Source: Wuchereria bancrofti (lineage: Eukaryota; Nematoda; Chromadorea; Rhabditida; Onchocercidae). From it: 64,000 nt of DNA. The stretch covers positions 2,520,969 through 2,584,968 of the forward strand of contig SSBO01000009.1 in NCBI GenBank assembly GCA_005281725.1, given 5' to 3'. The position numbers and the translations under genes are program-made. The notes below the pieces were generated by a model. The model was not told the DNA's origin. It ran no database searches and saw nothing but the letters and a program-made list of their open reading frames with translations. The stretch's first letter is position 1. Each line of letters starts with the position of its first letter. Below, piece after piece: positions 37,615 through 53,122 of the stretch.

Positions 37615-39561
37615 TAGTGTATACCAAGAAGTTCTGATGAATCATTAATACAAGACGAATATAAATGAAGTATAATGATAAAGTAGGAAGATTTATGCAG
37701 TATAATCTCTAGAAGATATAAACAAACTTCTTTTTGCATTTATCAGTAAAAAATATTATAAGATTGAGCGGAACCTATACGATGAACAATGATGATATCA
37801 TCGATCAACGATAACAAAAGAATTGTTATTTGTGATAACCTGTGATATCAACACAGTTGATGAAAAATATTCGAAATACGAAATTGATTAAAAATGACTG
37901 AGTTTAATCTGCAACTGTAAGAATGAAAAAATAGCAAATCTTTTATTGCCATATTTCAACGTCAAGACAATTTCTTCTTTACAAACATATTCATGCATAG
38001 AGGAAAAAAGGCAAAGTATCATAATTATATAGTTGCCTTTCTCTATATCACGAAAAATATACTATTTACAAAAGCGAACTAAATTTAATCCTTTAGTTGT
38101 CCAATATATAGTTTTGAACTTTTCAATTAATACATTTTAGAAAGTAAAATACAGACAGGTTTGTAATGTTACATTTGAGTCCAATGGATCAGCTTCATTT
38201 TGAAAAATAAAAAGTGAAAAAATAAAAAAAGCGATATCTAAAAGGTAAAAGATAAGAAAAATTCTTGATATTTGTTCTAAAAAGAATTTCCAGAAATAAA
38301 ATTGACGGATTAATCAGAGTATCTTATTTTTTCTATAAACAATTTTTTTTCTTCAGCAGAACTGAAAACAATTGCTGATAATGCCCAAATAAGCTGCAAG
38401 TACGTAGCGAGATTCAACTTCAATAAAAAGATTCAATTTTCATCCAGAGAAAAACAAAGGTGTAGGATCATAAATGCAAATAAAAGTTGCCACATGAATT
38501 ATGAAAGTTTTGGCTCAAAAAAAAAAAGATCCTAAATACCACTTTAAAATTGAATCCTTTCACCTAATTTTAATTTCTAAGGATAGTAAAGCATGAATCA
38601 GTAATTCAAAATATAGCGGAAAATTTTTTATTTTTTAGTCCTATAATTGCGATATAGTTAAATAAAGACAACAACAGCAACCTGATTTATTCAAATGAAC
38701 AACCAAACTCAATACTCAGATGTTGTTGATGAATATTAGTTAAGCGCATTCGGACATCATGAGATATCACAAGAAAATCCAAAGTTGTGAAATATTCATA
38801 TCGCGCTAAGACACATTCTAAACGCGCGTGTATATATCTGAAATGGGATAATTGTTTATCGAATCGGAAATTCACTTAAATAACTGCCAGTAATATTCTT
38901 AACTTCCTATGTTCTTTTTTCCGTTCGAAAATTTACTACATTTGTAATAAATGATGTACAAAGAACTGCCATATCATGATAGTATTTTTTTAAATGTTAG
39001 TGTACAAAACAAGAGAATGAATCAGAAGTTTTTAGATGAGGTTTCAGATTCCAGTGTCGATAATAACCAGTATCAAGAAACAACGTTGAGAAGTTTAATA
39101 TGTCTCTTTAAAAAAAATAAAATTTTAAATTGGATACTTAAGTAACTTTTTCAATTGCAATTAGCCACTTTGTTCATAAAAAATGAATCAAAGTGAAGTT
39201 CCAGCCTTGATCTAGAACCTAAAAGTTAACAACGTATTTTCTAAACAATTGGGTACTGAGCGTATGAAAAAAGACAAATTGGGAAGAAAGTACTTTGTTG
39301 CTGATAGTTCAGAAAATCTCTTGGACAGTGTTGTATCCGAATTACAATACTAGCTCCCACCTAAACTTAGAATAAGACCAAGAATTTAGCGGAAAAATAA
39401 TATTGCTGATGTCCAACTGTTATATACATCGAAAAACAATTTCACAAGGGAAATCTTGATAATTTCTATCTTATATCCCTTTCTTTTTACTCCAAATAAT
39501 ATATATTTCGATATTCATTTTTTTTTAAAGTTACTCATTCATTAAGCAATAAGGAAAGACA
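37615..39561. other. Spacer between the repeat-protein gene and PEX14
   Basis: About 1.9 kb without a supported exon. The open stretches at 38687-38875 (-) and 38951-39145 (+) have no fitting splice sites or recognisable motif. It should carry the PEX14 promoter and the 3' UTR of the gene at 39562. Confidence 0.5.
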
Positions 39562-42500
39562 TCAGAATAAATAAAGTATAGTAAGGAAGGATCTCAGCTC
39601 AATGATAATGGAATAATACTTCTTTTGCATTTGTTGAGTGGAGTAGGTACAGGTTCGTTGATTCCAGAAGCGTTCCACATGTTCCAGAACCAAATCTTCC
39701 GGAGGTTGCGGCTGCCGCGAAAAATCAACACCACACGACGCACATTGCACAATGCCTACATGCTGGTCTAATAGAAAGACCACACTGAACGGTTCGTCAT
39801 TATGATAGGGTCTTGTGAAACGTCGTAAACTTGGAAGTGCCATACGACTCATCTAAAAAACTTCTGGCAATAGTTTTTAAAAGGAAATTCTCCAAAGCAT
39901 ACCAATACAATTCAAGTTTGAAACAAATTTCCTAAAGAAATTAGATTCAAATAGGCATACCAATTCTTCATGTGTTAACGGATAAGCATCTTCAACTTCT
40001 TCATAATTACCATCTTCATATAGGGTGACACTTGATGGACCAGCAACGTAGGAACCTAATCGAGCATGCTTCATGGCTACGAAGGCATCTTCTGGTTCCA
40101 ACGAACTTCTCTCGCTTCTAAAATGTAGTTAATTTGAAAAAATCTTATCTGAAAAAAAAAAAATACCCATTTTCTAATAATTTGTGTACCGAGAAGAAGC
40201 ATAATCAGAACTTCCTAACAAAATTGTTTATAAAGTTAGTAATCGAATCAATCGGTTCAATCCGACAACTAATTGTTAGAGTTATTCAAGTTATACATAA
40301 AGAAATTGTAATTTATCTCACAATCTTTCAAATAAATCCCATTATACAAGAAGTAGTTGAGAAAAATAAATACTGAAAACCTAATGAAATGTGAAACACG
40401 AATTATTTTATCTGAAAGATGCTGAGTAGAAAAATCACATAAACTTACAACCGCTTTATCTTTTCACGTTTTCTCTCAGCAATCAAGCTTGGTTCTTTGC
40501 GTTGGTAGACGGCAGTATTGCGTTTTGAATTACCGTGAGGTATAGCCTCAACCACAGTGTTTATACCAATATCATAAGAAATTAACGCATACCTGAATTA
40601 TTTTAAATTCAAAAAAAAAAAAAAACAATTATGTGCCAATGATTTCAATTCCTCCAGATTTCAAATTTATTTCAGCTTTCCTTCCTCTTCTCAATTTTAA
40701 AAAAGAAATTTCAAAAACGGGAATATAAATAGCAAAAACAGCTGCAGTTCAATATATTTTGTAATTTGAAATTTGATTTCACATGTGAAATTCAATTTTT
40801 CAGCAAACGGAATTTAAAGTTCAAGAAATAGAATGTGATATTCTTTCGCTGTGTCGAAGTGCGATTAACTATTAGCAAAATAAGATTAGATATTACGCAT
40901 AAACCTGGCATATCCTTCGGGAGTACAAGCTTGCCATATTATTTTTCGAACCATTCCATCAGGTATACTGTTTGGATGAACATAAGTTTTCCGTACAACA
41001 GTAAAATAATGAGTCCCTTCAAGGCAACGTTGTCTATCACGAGAAAAATAAAATTTGCGAAGGGTCATACGTCGGCCATGTGTCGTATTCCACTGTCCTA
41101 AAATATTTGGAAGCTTCAGAAAAATTCCGATATTTGAGAATTTCTAAAGTATCTATGTCCAATTACAAATGATACAAAAAAAAAAGACTCAAGAAATCTC
41201 GAGAAGTGATCAAAATACCTAGATTATCAACGCTGAGATCACTTATTGCTACTTTTTCCGTATCAATTAGAAATGTCATCTGTAGTGGATAAACAGTTGG
41301 TTCACGTAATACTGCTATATGTGGAACCATATCGCATATCGGAAGATCAATTCTGGAAATAAAAGCAAGTGAGCAAGGAATTATACCTATTAAATATCAA
41401 AAATGTGTAAATCCATTAATTCTGGTTCCCTGCCATTTGTTTCTTTTAATGAGGAAAAGTAATGTTTTGAGTAAAAAAACATAGTTATTCAAATGCGGCA
41501 GTAATTTATAACCAAGTAATTATTTGAAGTAACTGAAAAGTACACGAACAGTAATTCATCAAACGTACATGGACTATCAATAAAAAAAGAAACAACTTAC
41601 TGATCTTGTTCGAGCAGAGTATCCAGTGGTAAATCATTAACATTATTGATAAACTGTTTTAGGAATACGGGACTTTTTGTCACGCGAGCAATTTCGTGAT
41701 TTATTTCGCTTAACAAAAATATGAGACAGTTTGAAATTTTTACGCAAAATTTAAACTTCAAAAACTTGATTTTTCTTGAAGTAAACAACAACTCAGATGT
41801 TATTTACTGCTTTTAATACAATTTTCGTTAAAGCATATTTAATGACTCAATGCAGATTAATTTATTAAGAGAGCAAATATCTTACTTTTGATCATAAATT
41901 GTTTCATCGGCAAGAATAGATGTTCGTTGAATTCGCTGTTCTGATGCTACCTGCTGTTGGATTCTTTTAATTGTAACAACGGCATCACGTTCGATTTTAT
42001 ATGTCACAAGCATATATCTGTAAAGACATTTCGTTTCACTAAATACTAAGTAAAAATGAACAGCATAATAAGCTGATTTTTTTTTTCAAAGATTGTAAGC
42101 GAAAAAGATTATCGTACTATAGATTGCCACAGTTAAGTTATAGTAGTGCAAATAAGTTAAATGTAGCAAAATAACAAATGGCAGTATAAAGTATCAATGA
42201 AGAAAAAAAAGAATTTTCCTTTAATTTGACAAGCAAATTCATGTTTTTTAAAAATATACTTAAATATAGAAGGGAAAAACAGATAACCAAGTAAAAAGAT
42301 TGAACGGATGAATGAAATGATCCCAGTAAGAAAAAATAAACGAACCGAAAAATAAGGTACAATCTCCACTTACCTGTTATAGGTACCATCAACTTCTTTG
42401 ATAAGCCAAACAACTTTCCGCACAGCACTAGGTGGTACCGAATACGGATGCACATATTTCTTCTTAATGACGCAATAGGAATATCCTTTTGTACCACACC

Positions 42501-45500
42501 TACTATCATTTGTGTCATAACAATATTTACTTAACGTGACACGGTTGCCACGTGATGTGTTCCATGCACCTAAAATTAATAGGACAATGTTTGCTTTGTG
42601 CCTTTTCAACAAAATAACATTTCTATTCAGTTCACCCACTTTTTTACTTATTGTTCGAATAACTTCTGATTAATCTTTGCACTATTTATTCAACTATCTC
42701 CATAAATGGTATCATTACCAAATGTTTCGCATCATCATAAATGAATGTATTACTACAAATGATAAAATCAATAACAAAGACGGACCCAATCCATCCCAAT
42801 TCCACTCCACATATGGAATCTGCGAAGTATCGACAATGAACGACATCTGTACAGCTTGACTAATTAATCGAATTTGAGGTACTGCAGTGTTTACTGGTGC
42901 AACATCATGTGTTCTGCAATGACATAAATCCTGCATTTAAGTTATACTTCAATTTTTTTACATTTGTTTGTTTCTGACTTCCTAATCAGTTTGCAAAAAT
43001 CAAGCACATCCAACAGCATTCCTATGTTTAAAACGTCTTAAAAAGGAAAGAAAACTAACATTTCTGGTCGTCGAAGTAAAGAAAGAGGCAGTTCTGTTAT
43101 GGCATTGATGTATGTACAATTAAATGGTGTACTTGTTGTAACCAAACTTATTCTGTGGATCATTTCACTAAAACCAATTATTTTAAGATAAATATAGACA
43201 CGAATTCACAGGAATTAGAAAAATAGATTTTTGTCTCTTCTTACTGCTTTGGATTGTGTTCAATACTAATTTATATATTTTCCCGATTTTCCAAATTGTA
43301 ATACTACTACATAAAAATCCAACTTAATTAATTGAGAATTTTGAGTAAGAAATGATGAAAAACAATGCGAAATATTCTAAAATAATCTATTAATTAAAAA
43401 GAATTAAACTAATGAATAAAGTCAGGATATACCTGTCGGATATGAGAACGTCCCGAACAGTAGGACTACAGACTTCCTGAGGACTGTTACCGTCAACGTC
43501 TACTTCGGAGCTCTCCGAAACATCATCAGCTTCAACATCCACCTCAAACATATATTTTGCATTTCAAAAACGAATTTCAGCATTCGTTATTACCAAAATC
43601 ATTTCAATAGTTATTATCCTCTTCATTTTCCAGAACGTAACAATTAGAAATTCAAAACAGCTGACGTTGCCTTACGTATTTCAGCACTTACTTCGTTACC
43701 CACTTCAAAATCCGGTTCCTGCAACATAATACTTTCTGAGGTATTTGCCGTATCTGCAAGGATCGCATCTTCTTGCTTAATGTTGCATGGACGCTTCTTT
43801 ACTTCACTTGGACATGTCCGAATATAGCTTTTCTGATTGGTACGCGAATTACCATGAGGTATTTGCATAACATGAGCATCTGCTTCGATATAGTACGAAA
43901 CCAATGAGTAACTAAAAGTATGGATCAAAATAATTGTATTTTGAAACTAAATAAAATTATATTCATCCTTTTTTAAATAAAGTGGAAAATGCAGAAAACT
44001 AATTGTTACTTGATCACCAAATGCAAGAGAAAAATCAGTTCGATAAAGCACCGATTTGTAAGCGGTATTTCAACTACCAATTTCATATTGTTGATGATTT
44101 TTAAATTCCATATTAATCTAAATATAATTTAATGAACAAGCAATACTCACCGACAATACTCATCACCTTTTTTGATTAACCAAATCACTTTCCGTATCGA
44201 ATTATTTGGAATACAATGAGGATGCAGGTAACGTCGTCGAACCACGCAATATTCCTGCTCCACTCCATCTGACTTATTTTTTGTTCGGTAGTAAAACTTA
44301 CGAACACTCATACGACGTCCATCTTTAGCGTTCCATTGACCTGATTAAAAGACACTCAAATTTCACATATTATTATCGAACATATTATTACTTTATTGTA
44401 ATGCGGACCACAAAAATTTTGTAGAATTATATCAAATATAAAACTGGCAATTTTCATCTCGAAACTTCCAATGAATTCCTATTTCATTGTTTCATACATT
44501 TGAAAGCAGTTAAATTACCAAGATTATCCGAGCTGATATCTGACACAGGGAAACATTTCGTGTCGATTAAAAAACTAAGACAAGCTGCTGCTCCATAAAG
44601 ATTGATTTTAGGAACATATGTACATACGGGTATCGATGCATCCAACCTAAAACGGCACTTGCATACATTAAATTGGGGTACAATTCAGGATAGATTATAT
44701 GTCGATTAAGCGAAATTCCAATTTGACGTTAGTGGAAACAAGCAAAAATTTTATAAAATGAAAATCAATGTTATTCTAAAAAAAAAGAAAATAGATAAAA
44801 AATAGAAAAAAAAAGCGATTAGCACTTACTCATCTTCTTGTATCAGTAATTCCAATGGTGCATCCGCCAGTGTTCCAACAAATTTCTGCATAAATACCGG
44901 TGCATCCGTGATCATGCAGAGTGCTCTGAAAATGAACAAACCTTTGTTAGCAATAAATATCCATTTTCATTATAAAATACATAATAAATACAAGTGTACA
45001 ACATATGCTCAAAACAATTATTATTATATCACACTGATTGTCATATAAAAAGGAAAAATAAGGAAAGCAGATGCACAAAATCCCAATCAAAAGGCTTATC
45101 CGTGATCAACACAAAAGAGAAATTTAAAAGAAGGCCGATAATAATTCATATAATCCAAAAAGGAAATACAAACTCTGTATCTAGTTCCGGAATTTCTTCC
45201 ATTTGTCGCTTGAGACTTTCCGTTCCTCCCGCAAAGTAAAACTCAATGTCATCGCCATCCTCTTCACCTTCACACATCAGATCATCAGAACTCTATAAAA
45301 AATTCTTTAAATTCAATACAATTCAGTATTTTTCTAAACAATCGTGCTATATGCAGTGAAAGATTCATTCAAAACAAAACATAAAAGACGTCAAGCAAAA
45401 AGAATTTTTAAAAATTCAATATATACATACATTGGCGTTTTGATTATCAATATGCACAGATATACCATCAACTCTTTGCAGACCTGAGGATTCAACGCCT

Positions 45501-48500
45501 GTACTTTCTGCTTCCACAATTTTATCGCGATCCAGTACAAAAGCACGGCTATCTAGCACCGCATCATTGGTGATGTTGTAGGAAATTAATGCATACCTTT
45601 AATTATGTAAAAAAAGTTGTAATGTTGAAATTCAAGAGATCAATCTACGGCAATAATTTCTTACGATATGCTGAATTTTTTTACGATATGAGGAGAGAGA
45701 CACACACACACACTAATAATCTACCTTTCTCTTTGATCTTGAAAATTCTTATTATATACTGATTAAAATCAAATCAATTCAAACAATCAGTAGTCGTAAT
45801 AACAGTTAAACTAGATAAATGCTATATCGATAACAATCTTTTAATGAAATGTCCAATTTATGCAAATGCAAAAAAAGCTCGTTGATTCCACAAAACACTA
45901 TGTGATATTAACAGGAGCAACATTGCGCAGCAATGTAAAAAACAATTATTAAATAAATGAAACTGTATGCACAAAACTAAATAGACATTACCTACAAAAT
46001 TCATTGCCTTTCATCACTTGCCAAATCACTTTTCGGACAGAACTTGATGGAACAGTATGAGGATGGATCAAAACTTTCCGCAGAATTGTATATTCATGCT
46101 TTCCCTGAGCACATTTTGTCTTATCTTTGTTGAAAAAAAACTTAGAAACCAATCCACGCGAACTCCAACCATCTTCAATTTTTATTCATCTGATTTCGCA
46201 TAGGAATATATCTAACCTTAGGAGATCAACTTAGAACAACTAAGAGAAAAGAAAAAATTTTCAGAGCTAAAGATTTTGTGCGAAAAGTAGTCTTTTTTCT
46301 TCTCTTTCTCACTGTGTCATTAAAATGAGAGATTATAAAAATGAATTTAAAAATTCAAATTTGTAAATTAAAAATACAGAATCAAACGAAAAGTACAAAA
46401 AAGTATGGAATATACCTAATCCATCATAAATGAGATCTGTAATATCAAAAGTTGTTAAATCTACGATAAATGAGAAAGATGCTGAACGTCCTGTAAGTCG
46501 TACTATTGGTGGTCTATCGCACGCATTCATACCTAATCTGAAAAACTCAAAATTTTGAGTAGTTTAAAATATAGTGAAACAGCATTCCTAATAGTTAAAA
46601 TTTGAATTTAGAAAAGAAAAATGTTGTTCAGAATCATAAATTTATTAGAAAATTGATTAAATGGTTAATTAAACAGACTAACTTCTTCAGACAAGCAAAC
46701 AAACAAGAAATATATGCTAGGTGATACTTACGGTCCACTACGCATTAATATGGCAAGTGGGACATCGGCAATAGTATTGATAAACTTCGCACGGAACACG
46801 GGACCATCAGTCATTTCAGCAATATTATTGTCCTGTTCACTGAAAAAAAGAACGAAAACATGTATGCAAACTTTAAAAATGGAATTTTCATCGAAGGCTT
46901 CTCTTTTTTTGCTTCTCTATCAGAAATAACAAAAATGATTAAATAAATCAAGATATTAAGAGAGATAAAAAATAACATTATATGCTGGGTGATAGCTTCG
47001 TGGCTGATTATTTCTTTCGTCACATTCTTAGGCATTGAACTTCTGAAATGCATTCTTTTATTATACGGTAATCATGAAAAGTTTTCACGAAAATTTCCAA
47101 ATCTGAACAGTTTCGACCTACGAAATACATCTATTCAAATGGATTAAACTAGTCTTTTTCTGATAGGGCTGCACATCAGTAATATATCAATTTTCTAAAG
47201 AAGACATCAAAAAAAGCTATTTCGACCAAATCTTCTGCCGATGTAGTCCATCGGATCGCACCAGCTACTAAATTTGGATTTAACAGGATCCTTTTGTCTT
47301 GATATTATTTGGCTAATACCATCCCACATCGTTAATACATCATTAAAATAAATTTCAACAAGTTAAAGGCATGAAATCTAAAGATTTCTCTATTTTTTAA
47401 ATGATTTACTATTGCCTCGAACTTACTGCTCAGCATGATGTGGAGCAAAGCATGACTTCTTCTCGACGGATGACACGTTTAGCGTCCTGTAATCAGCTGG
47501 ACCTGGAGAATAACGTCTCGGTGGTATAATCCTGAAAATTGTCAGTATAAATTTTACATATATGCAATATATGCTGAAACCTGGTATTCGGATACATTTT
47601 TAGTACTTTTTGTGCACTGCCACCATTATGAAAAATTCTCTTTAAACCAAAAACAAGTCTACAACTGAAAGAGACAGCTTTTGAAACCGCAAATTTTCCT
47701 ACCTCACCGTATTTGATATCAATCCTAAGAGTATTAAAGTTAATGTTTGTCATCACCAAAATAACAAGCATTACATTATAAGTTTTCACAGATCCTAAAA
47801 AGGTGGACTATGTGCCCTTTTTTTATCTAACCTTCTTGTAACAGTTCCAGGAATTGGGTCGGTTCGCTCGTCACTACTGCGATTGTTGGTAATCAACCGG
47901 CGATTACTCCGTCGGATCGAATTTTCACGTTGTCGTCTTGCTGGATAAATTACCGGTTCTGAACGACTTGCAACAACATATTCATTCTCCTCTGTATCAT
48001 CATATGAATTCACTACGACGAATTCTCCTTCATTTTCATTTTCTGTCGCTGTATATTGCGTCACCGATCCTAGCTTTACTGCAAAAAATTTCCTATACCT
48101 AGATTCTAAACATTTTTTAAAATTTAAGTCTGAAAATTTTGAACAAAATTTTCAATGAAATTATTTAACATGTAAGAATCATTTGTTCTAACGACTGTAA
48201 ATTTCTACATTTTTGGTATGTTTGCTGACCATAACATACGCCTGTAACTTTTTGCAGTGCATATATTATCTGTGAAACAAGTCTGCATTTTTCGGAATCT
48301 TTATTTACCCAAAATGAAAGATTTCCATGCAACCTAACGAGTTTTAAAAACTGAATGTTACAGTTTTACAAATTCTAAAATCCAAATAACGATTACAAAA
48401 CAGTTTGCAAAAATAGCCGACTGTGGTAAGGTAATTTATGGATATTTTACCTAAACTTTATTAAACTTTCAGAGCGAACTTAATTATTGCAGGTACAGGC

Positions 48501-48556
48501 TTATGTAAACGGCCAGCAAATGCTTCAAGTCCTACTTCAGCAATGCCAAGCAACAT
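39562..48556 (-). CDS. Four-module tandem-repeat protein, family unknown
   Basis: I do not recognise the family. Twenty-three exons keep frame for about 1,142 residues (minus order): 48556-48511 (tentative), 48078-47832, 47531-47427, 46839-46732, 46537-46416, 46172-45992, 45596-45431, 45292-45174, 44925-44830, 44646-44519, 44340-44151, 43911-43692, 43542-43433, 43167-43060, 42913-42786, 42569-42374, 42017-41886, 41708-41601, 41352-41219, 41097-40905, 40592-40449, 40117-39961, 39852-39562. After a polar, Arg-rich N-terminus come four copies of a cassette of exons A-B-C-D with fixed intron phases. Cassette marks are PVF..KFI..DVPL (A), FLIDT...DNLG (B), a Trp-led block ending HPHCIPNNSIRKVIW (C), and RYALISY (D). 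Acidic linkers follow modules 1 and 2. The last exon has CASCG and a later His, possibly zinc-binding. No signal peptide or membrane span is seen. Regularly spaced conserved Trp/HP/RK residues suggest a folded binding domain; function is unknown. Confidence 0.82.
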
Positions 48557-48827
48557 TTCCAAATGGTACAATATGATGATGTGCTTGTAAAGTAAATTTA
48601 TTTTTGCTAAATATTGCTGAAGAGCTTAAAAATGATGGGAAGAATCTGCAGAAATTTTTTATACAGAAAAATTTTAGTTTCCTAAAGTAAACTGAATTCA
48701 AAACATTCCTGAGACCTGCATTGACATCACTGACATCAAAACTAGTTTTATCACTCCACAGATTACAGAGTAAAATGGAAAATTGATATTGCTATCAGCT
48801 GACAATAAACTAGATGTTAAAGAATCT
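48557..48827. other. Short same-strand spacer, possible operon junction
   Basis: Only about 270 bases separate the SDR stop codon (48828) from the candidate ATG at 48556 on the same strand. TTTACAAG about 30 bases before that ATG (minus strand) could serve as a leader acceptor. This spacing fits nematode operons but does not prove one. Confidence 0.4.
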
Positions 48828-51648
<2,821 letters not shown>

Positions 51649-51653
51649 TTGTC

Positions 51654-51661
51654 CTGAACAA
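51654..51661 (-). promoter_or_regulatory. Probable spliced-leader acceptor of the SDR gene
   Basis: On the minus strand TTTGTTCAG ends at 51654, five bases before the ATG at 51648, with no coding sequence upstream. Confidence 0.55.
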
Positions 51662-52077
51662 ATTATTGAGTTGTATGTTAATCGATCAATTAATTTTGTA
51701 CGATGAACGTTATTCGATATAGCTATCATTCTAATAGTTTCATTGTGGAAAATTGTGTAGAATGAAAAAAAATAAAATAACCTTTGATTTTTTGATTATT
51801 GGAAAGTATTTTTCAAATGTTTACTTCTCAATTACAAAATGCATTAATACCACCTTCAAAAGAGCTATCTGAAATAAAAATCCTGAACATATGAACTGTC
51901 CGATCAACGGTTCACGTAACAATCGAACCTTACGTCCGCTGAACGCAACACATACACCGAAAATTATGACTGGTAGGACGAACTTTCTACCTTTGCAGCA
52001 CTCTATTTTTCGTCACTTTCAATAAGCATACGGTGTGTAGGGCTTTTAAATTGGTGGGGACGTGATGGTAATGCGTT

Positions 52078-52344
52078 GCGTGTTATTGTATGTACGTTAC
52101 GTAGCTTTATGTGCGTAACACTGCATGTTAGATGCTATATGTACGTGATGCTTGCATATTACTTTGCTATGTATACGTGGTACTTGCATATTACGTTGCT
52201 ATGTATTCGTAATACTTGCATGTTACGTTGCTGTATATACGTAATACTTGCATGTTACGTTGCTGTATATACGTAATACTTGCATGTTACGTGGTTATGT
52301 GTACGTGACACTTTTATGTTAGATTTCTATATATACGTATCACG
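52078..52344. repeat. Degenerate 32-bp tandem array rich in TACGTA
   Basis: Clear units start at 52122 (31 bp), 52153, 52185, 52217, 52249, 52281 and 52313, with decayed copies back to about 52078. The core is TGCATGTTACGTTGCTGTAT, followed by ACGTAATACT. The units at 52217 and 52249 are identical. Each unit carries one or two ACGT palindromes. The array lies about 430-700 bases upstream of the SDR start. Confidence 0.92.
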
Positions 52345-53122
52345 AGCACTGTACGACTCAGTTTATTTAGTAGACAGAGTTCTGTGTTGGATCTTGTTTT
52401 ATGTATACGTATACCAGTTTAATGAATGTGATTTACTACGACTTAAGAAAATGGTTTACCATAATATTATTTAATATATCATCAAATGTATTCGCTAAAT
52501 GATCAAGAGAACACATGAAATAATTCATTTATAAAAACCTACTGTTTATGTTCTAACTGAATAATACGGTTACGTTACGTGAAGAGTAGTACTTCGAAGA
52601 TAATACGGCACGTCGAAAAAAGTATATATCATTAATGACAAAGAACAGTCAAAGATTCATTTTTACGCCATTTAATAGTTACTTTTTAAAATAAACACAA
52701 AAAAAAGAAAGAATGAAGTATTGTGTAATAAGTTCAAAATTATAATATTTTATTCGTATTATTTTGTAATCTGTACTCGAGTCACACGTTGTAAAAAAAG
52801 AATATTATATAAATTCAGGAAAGATAACATATGATAAGGAGTAAGATTGATACCACACTTTTCCATCGTTTTTGAACCCCTGAAAATAGCCTTTTCATAT
52901 AACATTGAAAATAGATAGGTGGATGATGCAAAAATATTCGGATTAAATATGGACTGTGATTATGAATTAGATTTAGACTAATTAATGAGCATTGCTATGA
53001 CAAATTTCAGATTATATGTACATTAGTTATAAATTGATTATAAATTAGATAGTCTATATCTTTAATTTACAATTTAATCTTAATTATAAATGAAGTAAGA
53101 GTAGCTATTTTTGAGGAAGCAG

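Larger units (their letters stand above)
51649..53122. other. Intergenic with a 32-bp tandem array
   Basis: About 1.5 kb upstream of the SDR and downstream of the two-module gene. No exon seen. The open stretch at 52076-52474 (+) is a product of the tandem repeat it crosses. Confidence 0.55.

Noticed and set aside
38687..39145. Two short open frames in the spacer upstream of PEX14
   Set aside because: No donor/acceptor continuation and no recognisable motif; probably chance.
47215..47285. Minus-strand open stretch reading AGAIRWTTSAEDLVEIA
   Set aside because: No good donor follows, and the flanking exons (47427 and 46839) already join in phase without it.
48491..48580. Plus-strand exon after TTATTGCAG reading VQAYVNGQQMLQVLLQQ to a stop
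   Set aside because: No plus-strand partner exons nearby, while minus-strand genes lie on both sides; the same bases fit the tentative first exon of the repeat gene.
52076..52474. Plus-strand open frames of 64-66 residues
   Set aside because: They run through the 32-bp tandem array; the repeated peptide is a by-product of the repeat.
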